From assembly GCF_011387195.1 (NCBI RefSeq), contig NZ_CP046919.1:310001-374000 (forward strand): a stretch of 64,000 nt of DNA, given 5' to 3'. Under the pieces are notes generated by a model. It was given only the letters and a program-made list of their open reading frames with translations. It had not been told where the DNA came from and did not search any database. Each line of letters starts with the position of its first letter. The first letter of the stretch is position 1. The stretch is from Streptococcus ruminicola (GTDB lineage: Bacteria; Bacillota; Bacilli; Lactobacillales; Streptococcaceae). Shown here piece by piece: positions 36,887-45,719 of the stretch. A program made the position numbers and the translations under genes.

Positions 36887-38833
36887 TTATTCAGCGTCTG
36901 GACGAGATTTACGGTCAATATCTGCCATGATATTTTCAACAAATTCATCGATAGATTCTGTATGAGTTTGTTTGCTACCGTAACGACGAACGTTAACTGT
37001 CTTATCAGCCATTTCTTTATCACCAACGATTAATTGGTAAGGAATTTTCTTAGTTTGGCTTTGACGGATTTTAAGTTGCATTTTTTCGTTACGTTCATCA
37101 ACGTCAACACGAACACCTTTGTCACGAAGAACTTTAGCTACTTCCCAAGCATAGTCAACGTGAGCTTCGTTAGAAACTGGGATAACAGTTACTTGGTGAG
37201 GAGCAAGCCATGTTGGGAATGCACCTTTGTAGTTTTCAATCAAGATAGCTGTGAAGCGTTCCATTGTTGAGATAACACCACGGTGAATCATAACTGGACG
37301 GTGTTCTTCACCATCAGCACCGATGTATGTCAAACCAAAACGTTCTGGAAGAAGGAAGTCAAGTTGGATTGTTGACAATGTTTCTTCATTACCAAGAGCT
37401 GTTTTCACTTGGATATCAAGTTTTGGACCGTAGAAGGCAGCTTCACCTTCAGCTTCGAAGTATTCAACGCCCATTTCATCCAAGGCAGCTTTCAACATTG
37501 ATTGAGCATTTTCCCACATTTCATCATCATCATAGTATTTGTGAGTATCTTTAGGGTCACGAAGTGATAGACGGAAACGGTAGTCAGTCAAGTTGAAATC
37601 TTCGTAAACGTCGATAATCAATTGAAGAGCTTTTTGGAATTCGTCTTGGATTTGTTCAGGAGTTACGAACAAATGACCATCGTTAAGTGACATTTCACGA
37701 ACACGTTGAAGACCTGACAAAGCACCAGATTTTTCGTAACGGTGCATCATACCGATTTCAGCGATACGGATTGGCAATTCACGGTATGAGTGTACATGGT
37801 GTTTATAAACTTGGATGTGGTGTGGGCAGTTCATTGGACGAAGAACGAATTCTTCACCATCACCCATATCCATTGTTGGGAACATATCTTCACGGTAGTG
37901 ATCCCAGTGACCTGAAGTTTTGTAAAGGTCAACTGAAGCCAATGGTGGAGTGTAAACGTGAAGGTATCCTGATTCTACTTCTTTATCAACGATGTAACGT
38001 TCCAAAGTACGACGGATTGTAGCACCATCTGGTAACCAGAATGGAAGACCTTGACCAACTTCTTGAGAAATCATGAACAAATCAAGTTCTTTGCCAAGTT
38101 TACGGTGGTCACGTTCTTTAGCTTCTTGACGTTGTTTAAGGTAAGCTTTAAGGTCTTTTTTGTCAAACCAAGCAGTACCGTAAACACGTTGCATCATAGC
38201 GTTATCGCTGTTTCCGCGCCAGTAGGCACCAGCAACGTTCAATAGGTGGAAGACTTGGATACGTCCAGTTGAAGGAACGTGTGGGCCACGGCAAAGGTCT
38301 GTAAATTCACCTTGTGTGTAAACAGTAAGACCACCTTCGTCTTCACCGTGTTCTTCGATCAATTCAAGTTTGTAAGGATCGTTTTTAAACAATTCACGCG
38401 CTTCATCGATAGAGATTTCTTTACGAACGCATGGAAGGTTTTCTTTAACGATTTTTTTCATTTCTTCTTCGATACGAGGAAGGTCTTCATCAGTGATTTG
38501 ACCTGATTTGTTATCAGTATCGTAGTAGAAACCATTTTCGATTGCAGGACCTACACCAAGGCAAAGGTCTGGGAAAAGACGTTTTGCAGCTTGAGCAAAT
38601 AGGTGAGCTGCTGAGTGACGCAAGATACCAAGAGCATCTTCATGATCAGGTGTTACGACTTCGATACTACCATCTTCAGTGATTGCACGAGTAGTATCGA
38701 TCAATTCTCCGTTAAATTTACCAGCCAAAGCTTTTTTAGCTAGTGAATTACTAATACTTTGAGCAATTTCAAAAGTTGTTACTCCAGATTCGAATTCGCG
38801 CACAGCGCCATCTGGGAAAGTAATTTTAACCAT
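36887..38833 (-). CDS. thrS: Threonyl-tRNA synthetase
   Basis: Charges tRNA-Thr and edits mischarged Ser. The 648-residue protein starts [17 protein letters not shown] (TGS domain), followed by the editing domain with [17 protein letters not shown], the class II core ([46 protein letters not shown]) and the C-terminal anticodon domain. ATG 38833 is chosen because TAAAGGAG precedes it; earlier in-frame starts run into the leader RNA. Expression is controlled by a T-box leader directly upstream. Confidence 0.98.
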   Translation of the reverse strand: MVKITFPDGAVREFESGVTTFEIAQSISNSLAKKALAGKFNGELIDTTRAITEDGSIEVVTPDHEDALGILRHSAAHLFAQAAKRLFPDLCLGVGPAIENGFYYDTDNKSGQITDEDLPRIEEEMKKIVKENLPCVRKEISIDEARELFKNDPYKLELIEEHGEDEGGLTVYTQGEFTDLCRGPHVPSTGRIQVFHLLNVAGAYWRGNSDNAMMQRVYGTAWFDKKDLKAYLKQRQEAKERDHRKLGKELDLFMISQEVGQGLPFWLPDGATIRRTLERYIVDKEVESGYLHVYTPPLASVDLYKTSGHWDHYREDMFPTMDMGDGEEFVLRPMNCPHHIQVYKHHVHSYRELPIRIAEIGMMHRYEKSGALSGLQRVREMSLNDGHLFVTPEQIQDEFQKALQLIIDVYEDFNLTDYRFRLSLRDPKDTHKYYDDDEMWENAQSMLKAALDEMGVEYFEAEGEAAFYGPKLDIQVKTALGNEETLSTIQLDFLLPERFGLTYIGADGEEHRPVMIHRGVISTMERFTAILIENYKGAFPTWLAPHQVTVIPVSNEAHVDYAWEVAKVLRDKGVRVDVDERNEKMQLKIRQSQTKKIPYQLIVGDKEMADKTVNVRRYGSKQTHTESIDEFVENIMADIDRKSRPDAE

Positions 38834-38929
38834 ACTATTCTCCTTTAAAAGATTTACATTGTTGAGAATTCCTTTTTGGGAACCGGGCAAAAGGAATTTG
38901 ATGAGTTTACAAATATTTTTCCCCGAGAT

Positions 38930-39146
38930 AAAAGAAAAGCGACGTCCAAAAAGGACGTCGCAACGTGGTTCCACCTTCATTTATCTACGACAAAAAAGAG
39001 TCGTAAACCTCAAATCGGCTATATCGTAGCCACCGTTTTATGTTTGCATAAAAAGCAAAGGAAGTAGTATTGAATCAGTCAACCCTGCGCCCTTCTCACC
39101 AACCGGCACTCGCTCTAAAGGTTGAACCCTGTTCAACTTGTCTTCG
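38930..39146 (-). ncRNA. T-box leader of thrS
   Basis: Read leftward, the leader contains the T-box core GGTGGAACCACG (38975-38964), which base-pairs with the acceptor end of uncharged tRNA. A terminator stem GCGACGTCC/GGACGTCGC (38961-38939) follows, ending in a run of T. The core can pair with the 5' side of the terminator to form the antiterminator, the standard T-box switch. I could not fix the specifier codon by eye; threonine is inferred from the gene controlled. Confidence 0.93.
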
Positions 39147-39152
39147 ATAGAT

Positions 39153-39180
39153 ATTATAACACGAATTTTTTATTTTTCAA
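39153..39180 (-). promoter_or_regulatory. Promoter of thrS
   Basis: Read leftward, TTGAAA (39180-39175), a 16-base spacer and TATAAT (39158-39153) precede the T-box leader. Confidence 0.75.
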
Positions 39181-39184
39181 GAAT

Positions 39185-40519
39185 TTAATTAAGGAAATCT
39201 CGAATCGAATTAATCAAGCGTTTTGGAGCCTTGAAGACTTTCGCAGACGTCGCAACCGTTGCTTTGGCTGCTTCTGCTGGTAGTTTAATAGCAGAATGTG
39301 CTAGCTTCACAGACGTTTTTTCTTTTTGACCACGAACCGTTAAAGAGAATTTTTCTTTTTTCTTGTTCTTAGCTGAAATCAAAACATCAAGATAGAAAGC
39401 ATAAACCGATTTTCCAAAATGTTCTGCAGAGATAGCATACATTTTTGCTTGATATGCTTTGTCGTCCATAGCAGGTGTGCTTTCAATCGCATCTAAAATA
39501 GCATTCGCTAAATCCTCTTCTTGATAGAACAATGTTCCAAACATTTTTTGGTCAATGATGTCATCCAAGTATGGATTTCCATGTGCAATGACTGGTGTTC
39601 CGCTAGCAAGACTTTCTGTATAAGTCAAGCCTTGAGTTTCACTAGTTGATGCTGAAATGAAGAAATCAGCCGCTTTATAATAAATTGCAGTTTCTTCGTG
39701 AGCAATCATTCCCGTGAAAATCACACTATCTTCAATGCCAAGGTCTTCAACCATTTTTTTCAAGTCTGATAAATATGGCCCATCACCAACAATAACCAAT
39801 TTAACAGCTTTATTTTGAGCTAAAACATCTGGAAATTGTTGGACAATAGCTTGAATATTTTTTTCATAAGAGATACGAGACAGACTAAGTAACATTGTCT
39901 CATCCTCAGCAATTCCAAGTTTTTCACGAAGTGCTAGCGCATCTTCTCTTGTAATGTCCTTACGTTCATACTCTTCCACACGAATACCTGTCGGAATGAC
40001 ACGTTTTGGAATCTTGATATCATAACCATCAAGCAAATTTAACACAATACGAGATGGACAAATCACGCCGTCCAAGTCATTCATATAACCACGCATGACG
40101 TATTTGACCATACCTGGTTTGATGATTTTTCCTTTAGCAATATACCCTACATAGTCTTCATATTGTGTGTGATAAGTGTGGACTACTGGGATACGAAGAG
40201 CTGCAGCAATCATTTTTCCAAGCATTCCAACACTAAATTCCGTTTGGGTATGAATAATATCTAGTTTATATTGTTTGGCAATTTTATAAGACGAAATCAA
40301 TCCACGATAAACAATGCGGCGATCTGTAAATGAAATAAAAGGCACACTAGGAAGTCGGATAATCGTTGGATCTTCATAGCGTTTCACCGCTTTATCTGTG
40401 GTTGTAAAAATATAGACCTCGTGTCCTTCTTTTTCCAACTCTTCCTTGAGGGTACAAATACTCGTTGCTACCCCAGAAACTTGAGGAAAATATGTGTCCG
40501 TAAAAAGACCAATTCTCAT
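39185..40519 (-). CDS. Glycosyltransferase, alpha-monoglucosyl-diacylglycerol synthase type
   Basis: A 444-residue GT4-family enzyme (MRIGLFTDTYFPQVSGVATSI, GDGPYLSDLKKMVEDLG, and the EX7E-like STSETQGLTYTESLASGTPVIA, about residue 290). In streptococci this gene lies directly after cpoA and makes monoglucosyl-diacylglycerol, the first glycolipid step for membrane glycolipids and the lipoteichoic acid anchor. It is one base from the preceding gene, so they form one operon. The C-terminal 50 residues are basic, fitting a membrane-surface enzyme. The specific sugar is taken from the pneumococcal homologue. Confidence 0.88.
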   Translation of the reverse strand: MRIGLFTDTYFPQVSGVATSICTLKEELEKEGHEVYIFTTTDKAVKRYEDPTIIRLPSVPFISFTDRRIVYRGLISSYKIAKQYKLDIIHTQTEFSVGMLGKMIAAALRIPVVHTYHTQYEDYVGYIAKGKIIKPGMVKYVMRGYMNDLDGVICPSRIVLNLLDGYDIKIPKRVIPTGIRVEEYERKDITREDALALREKLGIAEDETMLLSLSRISYEKNIQAIVQQFPDVLAQNKAVKLVIVGDGPYLSDLKKMVEDLGIEDSVIFTGMIAHEETAIYYKAADFFISASTSETQGLTYTESLASGTPVIAHGNPYLDDIIDQKMFGTLFYQEEDLANAILDAIESTPAMDDKAYQAKMYAISAEHFGKSVYAFYLDVLISAKNKKKEKFSLTVRGQKEKTSVKLAHSAIKLPAEAAKATVATSAKVFKAPKRLINSIRDFLN

Positions 40520-40520
40520 T

Positions 40521-41519
40521 TTACAACTCCATTACTTTGTGATAAACATCAACTAATTCATGAGCAACTTTATCAATACTACGACTTTGAGCAATATGAT
40601 AACCTGCCTCTTGTTTTTCGCTATTTCCTGATAAAACCTTGCGAAGGGCTTTAACAAAACCAGGAACATCTTGTGCTAACTCCGCACAGCTACTGTCAAC
40701 CCAGCCGTGATAAACAGGAATATCTCGCAAAACCACATGTTGGTGACTAGCAAGTGCTTCAAGAACGACAATTCCTTCTGTTTCCTCACGACTCGGGAAG
40801 AAGAATGCATCTGCCCCACTCATAGCACCTTCAAAAACATCCCCTTTAATGTAACCAGCAAAAATCACATTATCGGGATGCTTACGTGTCACAATGCTTC
40901 GTACTTTATGAGGAATAACCCATTTATTAGTCTCACCAAACCAAATAAAACGCACATCAGGCATTTGCTCTGCTACTTTAACAAAGTCATCAATACCTTT
41001 TCGCATGAAATAAAGCCCAGCACAAATCACAACTTTTTCATCTGGTTTAATACCAAAATGACGTCTAAAAGCTTCTTCTTTAGCTGGATTTGGAACATAA
41101 CGAGACAAATCAATCCCATTTGAAACGGCATAAATCGGCTTGTCAACGCCATAACCACTAATTAATGATTTTGAGTATTCAGTCGGTGTAATAATAGCAT
41201 CCGCATTATTATAGAAATGACAAAGATACCATCTAAAAATTGGTGATACTAAATTAGAGCCGATAAAAGAGTCGCGAAAATCTTCCTCGGTAGAATGACC
41301 ATGCATCAACACTTTTTTACCCGCTTTTTTGGATTTTTTCAATAATTTCCAACTCTTAATACCATAAGTATTGATATGAACCAAATCATAGTCATCGTTT
41401 GGATTTGTTGTATAATTTTGGCCAACCATGCTAAGAGCACGCTCTTGGTGCTTGATGGCACGACCAATTCCTGATTTTCTTAAATAATTTTCGGCTTCCA
41501 AATACAGTAAAACTTTCAT
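40521..41519 (-). CDS. cpoA: Glycosyltransferase, diglycosyl-diacylglycerol synthase (CpoA/IagA type)
   Basis: A 332-residue GT4 enzyme (MKVLLYLEAENYLRKSGIGRAIKHQERAL at the start, PSREETEGIVVLEALASHQHVVLRDIPVY near residue 235). CpoA of S. pneumoniae and IagA of S. agalactiae add the second sugar to monoglucosyl-diacylglycerol; loss alters membrane lipids, lipoteichoic acid anchoring and drug or host-cell phenotypes. Order and spacing with the next gene match the pneumococcal pair. Whether the second sugar is galactose or glucose cannot be seen. Confidence 0.87.
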   Translation of the reverse strand: MKVLLYLEAENYLRKSGIGRAIKHQERALSMVGQNYTTNPNDDYDLVHINTYGIKSWKLLKKSKKAGKKVLMHGHSTEEDFRDSFIGSNLVSPIFRWYLCHFYNNADAIITPTEYSKSLISGYGVDKPIYAVSNGIDLSRYVPNPAKEEAFRRHFGIKPDEKVVICAGLYFMRKGIDDFVKVAEQMPDVRFIWFGETNKWVIPHKVRSIVTRKHPDNVIFAGYIKGDVFEGAMSGADAFFFPSREETEGIVVLEALASHQHVVLRDIPVYHGWVDSSCAELAQDVPGFVKALRKVLSGNSEKQEAGYHIAQSRSIDKVAHELVDVYHKVMEL

Positions 41520-41563
41520 AAATTCTATTATAGCTTATTTTGTAATTTTTTTCACTAAGACTA

Positions 41564-41592
41564 AAAAAAATCAGCCCAAAGGCTGATTTTGT
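41564..41592 (-). terminator. Terminator of ccpA
   Basis: AAAATCAGCC and GGCTGATTTT pair around a CAAA loop; read leftward the stem ends in a T8 run. Confidence 0.88.
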
Positions 41593-41613
41593 CATAGTAT
41601 CCTTTTTTGGAAA

Positions 41614-42618
41614 TTATTGACGTGTAGTACCACGCAATTTAAGACCATGATTAAGAATAATTTCTTTTTCTTCAAGTTCTTCTTTGTTCATGATTTTAGT
41701 CAACATACGCATACTTACCGCACCAAGGTCATAAACCGGTTGGCTAATTGAGCTTAGGTTTGGACGAGTGTATGATGTGATTGGTGAATCATTACTTGTA
41801 AGAATTTCAAAGTCTTCAGGAACTTTTTTACCTGCGGCAAACAATCCATTCAAAAGACCTGCAGCTAGTTCGTCTTCAGCAACATATGCAGCTGTAGCAC
41901 CTGAATTCATCACGCGTTGAGCTAGTTCATAACCATCTTTGTAGTTGTAGTTAGCTTCAAATACAAGTCCTTCTTTGAATGATAGGTTGTTCTTTTCAAG
42001 TCCTTCTTTGTATCCTGCAAGACGAACTTTACCGTTAATGTCATCAATAAGTGGTCCTGAAACAAAGGCAATATCTTTGTTATTTTTAGCCAAAATATCA
42101 ACAACATCAGCCACGGCAGCTTTGTAATCAATATTAACACTTGGAAGTTGGTGTTCTAAATCAACTGTTCCTGCTAGAACCACTGGTGTGCGTGAGCGAG
42201 AGAACTCTGCACGAATTTTTTCAGTTAAATGGTGTCCCATGAAGATAATACCGTCCACTTGTTTTGCAAACAAAGTGTTAACAACATTAACTTCTTTATC
42301 GTCATCTTCATCACTTGACGCAAGAACGATATTGTATTTGTACATTGCAGCAATATCGTCGATACCTTTCGCTAAAATTGAGAAATAGCTATTAGCGATA
42401 TTTGGAATAACAACACCAACAGTTGTCGTTTTCTTACTTGCCAAACCACGAGCAACTGCATTTGGACGATAGTCTAAACGGTCAATAACTTCAAGGACTT
42501 TTTTACGAGTGTTTTCCTTTACATTTTTATTGCCATTTACAACACGACTAACTGTTGCCATTGAGACGCCTGCTTCTCGTGCAACATCATAAATTGTAAT
42601 CGTATCATCAGTGTTCAT
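41614..42618 (-). CDS. ccpA: Catabolite control protein A
   Basis: CcpA is the global LacI-family regulator of carbon catabolite control; with HPr-Ser-P it binds cre sites. The 334-residue protein has the N-terminal helix-turn-helix and hinge (TIYDVAREAGVSMATVSRVVNGNKNVKENTRKKV...DYRPNAVARGLASKKT) and the periplasmic-binding-like core. It is divergent from pepQ, a classic arrangement in lactic acid bacteria. Its promoter is overlapped by a good cre, indicating autoregulation. Confidence 0.98.
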   Translation of the reverse strand: MNTDDTITIYDVAREAGVSMATVSRVVNGNKNVKENTRKKVLEVIDRLDYRPNAVARGLASKKTTTVGVVIPNIANSYFSILAKGIDDIAAMYKYNIVLASSDEDDDKEVNVVNTLFAKQVDGIIFMGHHLTEKIRAEFSRSRTPVVLAGTVDLEHQLPSVNIDYKAAVADVVDILAKNNKDIAFVSGPLIDDINGKVRLAGYKEGLEKNNLSFKEGLVFEANYNYKDGYELAQRVMNSGATAAYVAEDELAAGLLNGLFAAGKKVPEDFEILTSNDSPITSYTRPNLSSISQPVYDLGAVSMRMLTKIMNKEELEEKEIILNHGLKLRGTTRQ

Positions 42619-42660
42619 TATTGGACTTCCTTTCTATTTGAAAATTTCGCTTTCACAAAT

Positions 42661-42689
42661 ATTTTAGCACCTTTTGGAAACACTTTCAA
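42661..42689 (-). promoter_or_regulatory. ccpA promoter with overlapping cre
   Basis: Read leftward, TTGAAA (42689-42684), a 17-base spacer and TAAAAT (42666-42661). The sequence TGAAAGTGTTTCCA (42688-42675) fits the cre consensus TGWAARCGYTWNCW with one mismatch and covers the -35, consistent with self-repression. Confidence 0.65.
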
Positions 42690-42725
42690 GTGCAAACTTA
42701 GAATTTTTGAAAACTTTTCATATTT

Positions 42726-42739
42726 TGAAAACGTTTAAA
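42726..42739 (+). promoter_or_regulatory. Second cre between ccpA and pepQ
   Basis: TGAAAACGTTTAAA fits the cre consensus with one mismatch. It is upstream of the ccpA promoter and about 220 bases before pepQ. Confidence 0.6.
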
Positions 42740-42956
42740 AGGTTATTTTTCTCATAAAAGGCTAAAAAAGTCAAAAAGTAGTTATTTTCAGAAAATTTTC
42801 TGCTAACTTTTTGTAAACTTCTGAAACTCTTTTATCTTTTTAAACTTTTTTAGCATGATTTTATGAAAATTAAGTGCATTTAATTTTTTCGACTTCAACT
42901 CTTGATTTTTTGTGATTTTTTTGAAAAAATGGGGGTAATTAGAAAGAAGGTTTCTC

Positions 42957-44042
42957 ATGTCTAAATTAGATCAAATCCGCTCATATTTGAATCAAGAAAA
43001 AGCAAATATCGCTGTTTTCTCTGATCCAGTAACTGTTAACTATTTGACTGGTTTCTTCTGCGATCCACACGAACGTCAAATGTTCTTGTTTGTTTACGCT
43101 GACCGTGAACCAGCACTTTTCGTCCCTGCGCTTGAAGTCGCACGCGCCAGCCAAATCGTCAATTTCCCTGTTTTTGGCTACGTTGATTCAGAAAATCCAT
43201 GGGAAAAAATTAAAAACGGTCTTCCTTCAGTTGATAGCGCCAAAATTCTTGCTGAATTTGATAATTTGAACGTTACTAAATTCCAAGGTTTGCAAACTGT
43301 TTTTGATGGACGTTTTGAAGACCTTACTCCTTTCGTTCAAAAAATGCGCCTTATCAAATCTCAAGATGAAATCGATAAAATGATGGTAGCTGGTCAGTTC
43401 GCTGATAAAGCTGTTAAAGTTGGTTTCGATAACATCTCACTTAACAACACTGAAACTGACATTATCGCCATGATTGAATTCGAAATGAAAAAACAAGGTG
43501 TTGAAAAAATGAGTTTCGACACTATGGTCTTGACTGGTAATAATGCCGCTAACCCACACGGTATCCCAGGCACAAACAAAATCGAAAACAATGCTTTGCT
43601 TTTGTTTGACCTTGGAACAGATATGCATGGTTACGCTAGTGATATGACTCGTACTGTTGCCGTTGGTAAACCTGACCAATTCAAAAAAGACATTTACAAC
43701 TTATGTTTAGAAGCTCACATGGCAGCCCTAGAGTTCATCAAACCTGGTGTTCTTGCTAGTGAAGTGGATGCTGCTGCTCGTAAAGTCATTGAAAAAGCAG
43801 GTTACGGTGAATACTTCAACCACCGTCTTGGACACGGTATTGGAATGACTTGTCACGAATTCCCTTCAATCATGGAAGGTAATGATATGGAAATCCAAGA
43901 AGGTATGTGTTTCTCAGTTGAACCTGGTATCTACATTCCTGGCAAAGTTGGTGTTCGTATCGAAGATTGTGGTCACGTCACAAAATCTGGCTTTGAAGTC
44001 TTCACACACACACCAAAAGAATTGCTTTATTTTGAAGGATAA
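42957..44042 (+). CDS. pepQ: Xaa-Pro dipeptidase (prolidase)
   Basis: A cytosolic M24 metallopeptidase that splits X-Pro dipeptides. The 361-residue protein has the creatinase-like N-domain and the five metal ligands in LLFDLGTDMHGYASDMTRT (two Asp), HRLGHGIGM (His), FSVEPGIYIPG (Glu) and VRIEDCG (Glu). Length is standard. It is divergent from ccpA, shares the cre-containing spacer, and ends at its own terminator. Confidence 0.97.
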   Translation: MSKLDQIRSYLNQEKANIAVFSDPVTVNYLTGFFCDPHERQMFLFVYADREPALFVPALEVARASQIVNFPVFGYVDSENPWEKIKNGLPSVDSAKILAEFDNLNVTKFQGLQTVFDGRFEDLTPFVQKMRLIKSQDEIDKMMVAGQFADKAVKVGFDNISLNNTETDIIAMIEFEMKKQGVEKMSFDTMVLTGNNAANPHGIPGTNKIENNALLLFDLGTDMHGYASDMTRTVAVGKPDQFKKDIYNLCLEAHMAALEFIKPGVLASEVDAAARKVIEKAGYGEYFNHRLGHGIGMTCHEFPSIMEGNDMEIQEGMCFSVEPGIYIPGKVGVRIEDCGHVTKSGFEVFTHTPKELLYFEG

Positions 44043-44055
44043 TTCTCATAACCCT

Positions 44056-44087
44056 AAAAACTTCCTAGTAGCACTAGGAAGTTTTTA
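44056..44087 (+). terminator. Terminator of pepQ
   Basis: ACTTCCTAG and CTAGGAAGT form a nine-pair stem around TAGCA with a T5 tail. Confidence 0.87.
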
Positions 44088-44147
44088 TATTGCAGGAAAC
44101 CTCAATTACTGCTAAAATGAGCCTAAGAAATCCAAAAAGAGGCTCTT

Positions 44148-44651
44148 ATGTTTTATAAAACAATGACTTATTGTCCCGAATGTGGGCACCCTTTAGAAAA
44201 GAAATTCTTAAAAGACGAAGGTGACATTCCTTATTGTTCTCAGTGTAATAGCTTTCGCTTTCCTGTCTTTAATACAGCTATCAGTGCCATTTTATTTAAC
44301 GAAAGTCATGACAAAATTCTCTTAATCAAACAGTACAAGATGACTGAACACATTTTGCTAGCTGGTTATGTGTCACAAGGCGAAAATGCTGAGGCTACTG
44401 TCGCTAGAGAAATCAACGAGGAATTAGGCTTGAAAGTTAAATCCTTAACCTTTAACGCCACTAAGTACTACGAACGCAGCAATTCACTCATGATTAATTT
44501 TGCTGCAACAGTAACTGGAGACATCACTCCAAATCACGAGATTGATGACTGGGACTGGTTTTCAATCGAAGATGCCAAAAAAGCTATCAAAGACGGTTCT
44601 CTTGCCGAAAGTTTTTTACTAGAATTTTTAGCTAAAATCAAAAAGGATTGA
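44148..44651 (+). CDS. Nudix hydrolase with N-terminal zinc ribbon
   Basis: A 167-residue protein with a four-cysteine zinc ribbon (CPECGHPLEKKF...CSQC, residues 9-33) and a perfect Nudix box GX5EX7REUXEEXGU (GYVSQGENAEATVAREINEELGL, about residues 75-97). This combination is seen in NudC-like NADH diphosphatases, but this protein is shorter than NudC and lacks its N-terminal half. Substrate unknown. A GAGCC/GGCTC pair could hide the ribosome-binding site in the leader (44119-44145). Confidence 0.87.
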   Translation: MFYKTMTYCPECGHPLEKKFLKDEGDIPYCSQCNSFRFPVFNTAISAILFNESHDKILLIKQYKMTEHILLAGYVSQGENAEATVAREINEELGLKVKSLTFNATKYYERSNSLMINFAATVTGDITPNHEIDDWDWFSIEDAKKAIKDGSLAESFLLEFLAKIKKD

Positions 44652-44671
44652 GAAAAACTCAATCCTTTTTT
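44641..44671. terminator. Bidirectional terminator between the Nudix and LysR genes
   Basis: AAAGGATTGAG and CTCAATCCTTT form an 11-pair stem with a T6 run; it overlaps the 3' ends of both convergent genes. Confidence 0.88.
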
Positions 44672-45549
44672 GCATACTTTTCTTGCATTTCTTGCCAAAA
44701 TTGTTGGACAGCTTCTGATTTATTTGTCTTTAATTTCATCAAGACCATCAGAGACTCTGTCTCAATATCAAGTGGTCGCCAAATAATCTGCTTGCCCTCA
44801 AAAGGTCTAACCATCTTTTCCATCATGAGAGAAAGCCCTAAATCATTTTCGATAAAATCAATAATTAAATTAATACGATTCCCTTTATAGGTAATCTTGG
44901 GATCAAACTGATAAGCATGACATAATTCTAATAGAGGCTGTAATAGCTGCGTTTTCTCGCTAAGTTGTAAGAATTTTTCTCCTTCTAATTCTTTAAGATT
45001 GATGCTTTCTTTTCTTGCTAAAGGATGCTGACTTGGCAAAACAACCACCCAACGGTCTTGATCAATGGTGAGCATTTCAACTTCTTTTGGCAATTTATCA
45101 TTAAATTGTCTCGCAAAAATAATATCACACTTGTGTTTAAGGAGATTATCCAACAAGACATCTGCCTCTTCTTCTTCAACACTAACCTCAAAATTCATAT
45201 GGCTTTTTTTAAAGCCTGCAATTTCAGAGATGATAGCATAAAAAGGCATACTTGGAATGCCATGAAGTAAAAGCTCGTGCTCTTTTTCTTCCTGTAACTG
45301 CGAAAGCTCCACAGTCATCTGTTGGTAACTGTCTAAAATCCGTCTGGCATGAGCTTCAACCACTTGCCCTTCCTTGGTGATTCTGATATGACGATGGCTG
45401 CGGTCAAATAGCTGCACCCCGAGTTCTTTTTCTAATGCCATGATTTGCTTTGACACATTTCCTTGGCTAATGTACAAACGCTCAGCTGTTTCAGTATAAT
45501 TAAGAGTCTCACACAAGGTTAAAAAAACTTGTAATTTTTGAAGATTCAT
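44659..45549 (-). CDS. LysR-family transcriptional regulator
   Basis: A 296-residue regulator with the LysR helix-turn-helix (TLCETLNYTETAERLYISQGNVSKQIMALEKELGVQLFDR, residues 11-50) and a substrate-binding-like effector domain. It is divergent from the DUF554 gene, whose promoter lies 50-80 bases upstream of the LysR start, so that gene is the likely target. The ligand is not known. Confidence 0.93.
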   Translation of the reverse strand: MNLQKLQVFLTLCETLNYTETAERLYISQGNVSKQIMALEKELGVQLFDRSHRHIRITKEGQVVEAHARRILDSYQQMTVELSQLQEEKEHELLLHGIPSMPFYAIISEIAGFKKSHMNFEVSVEEEEADVLLDNLLKHKCDIIFARQFNDKLPKEVEMLTIDQDRWVVVLPSQHPLARKESINLKELEGEKFLQLSEKTQLLQPLLELCHAYQFDPKITYKGNRINLIIDFIENDLGLSLMMEKMVRPFEGKQIIWRPLDIETESLMVLMKLKTNKSEAVQQFWQEMQEKYAKKD

Positions 45550-45600
45550 CAGCAGCCTCCTTTTTATTCCATTTTAGAATATCTCATCACCAAAAGCAAA

Positions 45601-45628
45601 TTGATTTTTGGCTAAATCGTGTTACACT
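45601..45628 (+). promoter_or_regulatory. Promoter of the DUF554 gene
   Basis: TTGATT at 45601-45606 and TACACT at 45623-45628 have a 16-base spacer. The predicted start of transcription is near 45635, about 19 bases before a terminator hairpin. Confidence 0.55.
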
Positions 45629-45653
45629 AGTTAATGACCTTATGGTTTCAAGT

Positions 45654-45687
45654 TAAGTCACTTTGCACAAGTGAGCTTATTTTTTTG
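45654..45687 (+). terminator. Intrinsic terminator inside the DUF554 leader
   Basis: TAAG-TCACTT and AAGTGA-G-CTTA form a ten-pair stem with one bulged G around TGCAC, followed by T8. It lies between the promoter and the AAAGGAGG ribosome-binding site of the DUF554 gene, so it is placed as an attenuator. Confidence 0.65.
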
Positions 45688-45719
45688 TCTTATTTTTACT
45701 ATCAAAAAGGAGGAATTTT

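Larger units (their letters stand above)
38834..39184. other. Region between thrS and the glycosyltransferase gene
   Basis: These 351 bases are filled by the thrS leader: promoter at 39153-39180, T-box RNA to about 38930, and a second ten-pair hairpin (AATTCCTTTT/AAAAGGAATT, about 38868-38898) between the T-box terminator and the thrS start. No separate gene is seen. Confidence 0.7.
42619..42956. other. Divergent ccpA/pepQ intergenic region
   Basis: These 338 bases have no gene. They hold the leftward ccpA promoter, two cre-like sites (42675-42688 and 42726-42739) and a long T/A-rich stretch before the AGAAGG ribosome-binding site of pepQ. No clear pepQ promoter could be assigned by eye. Confidence 0.6.
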
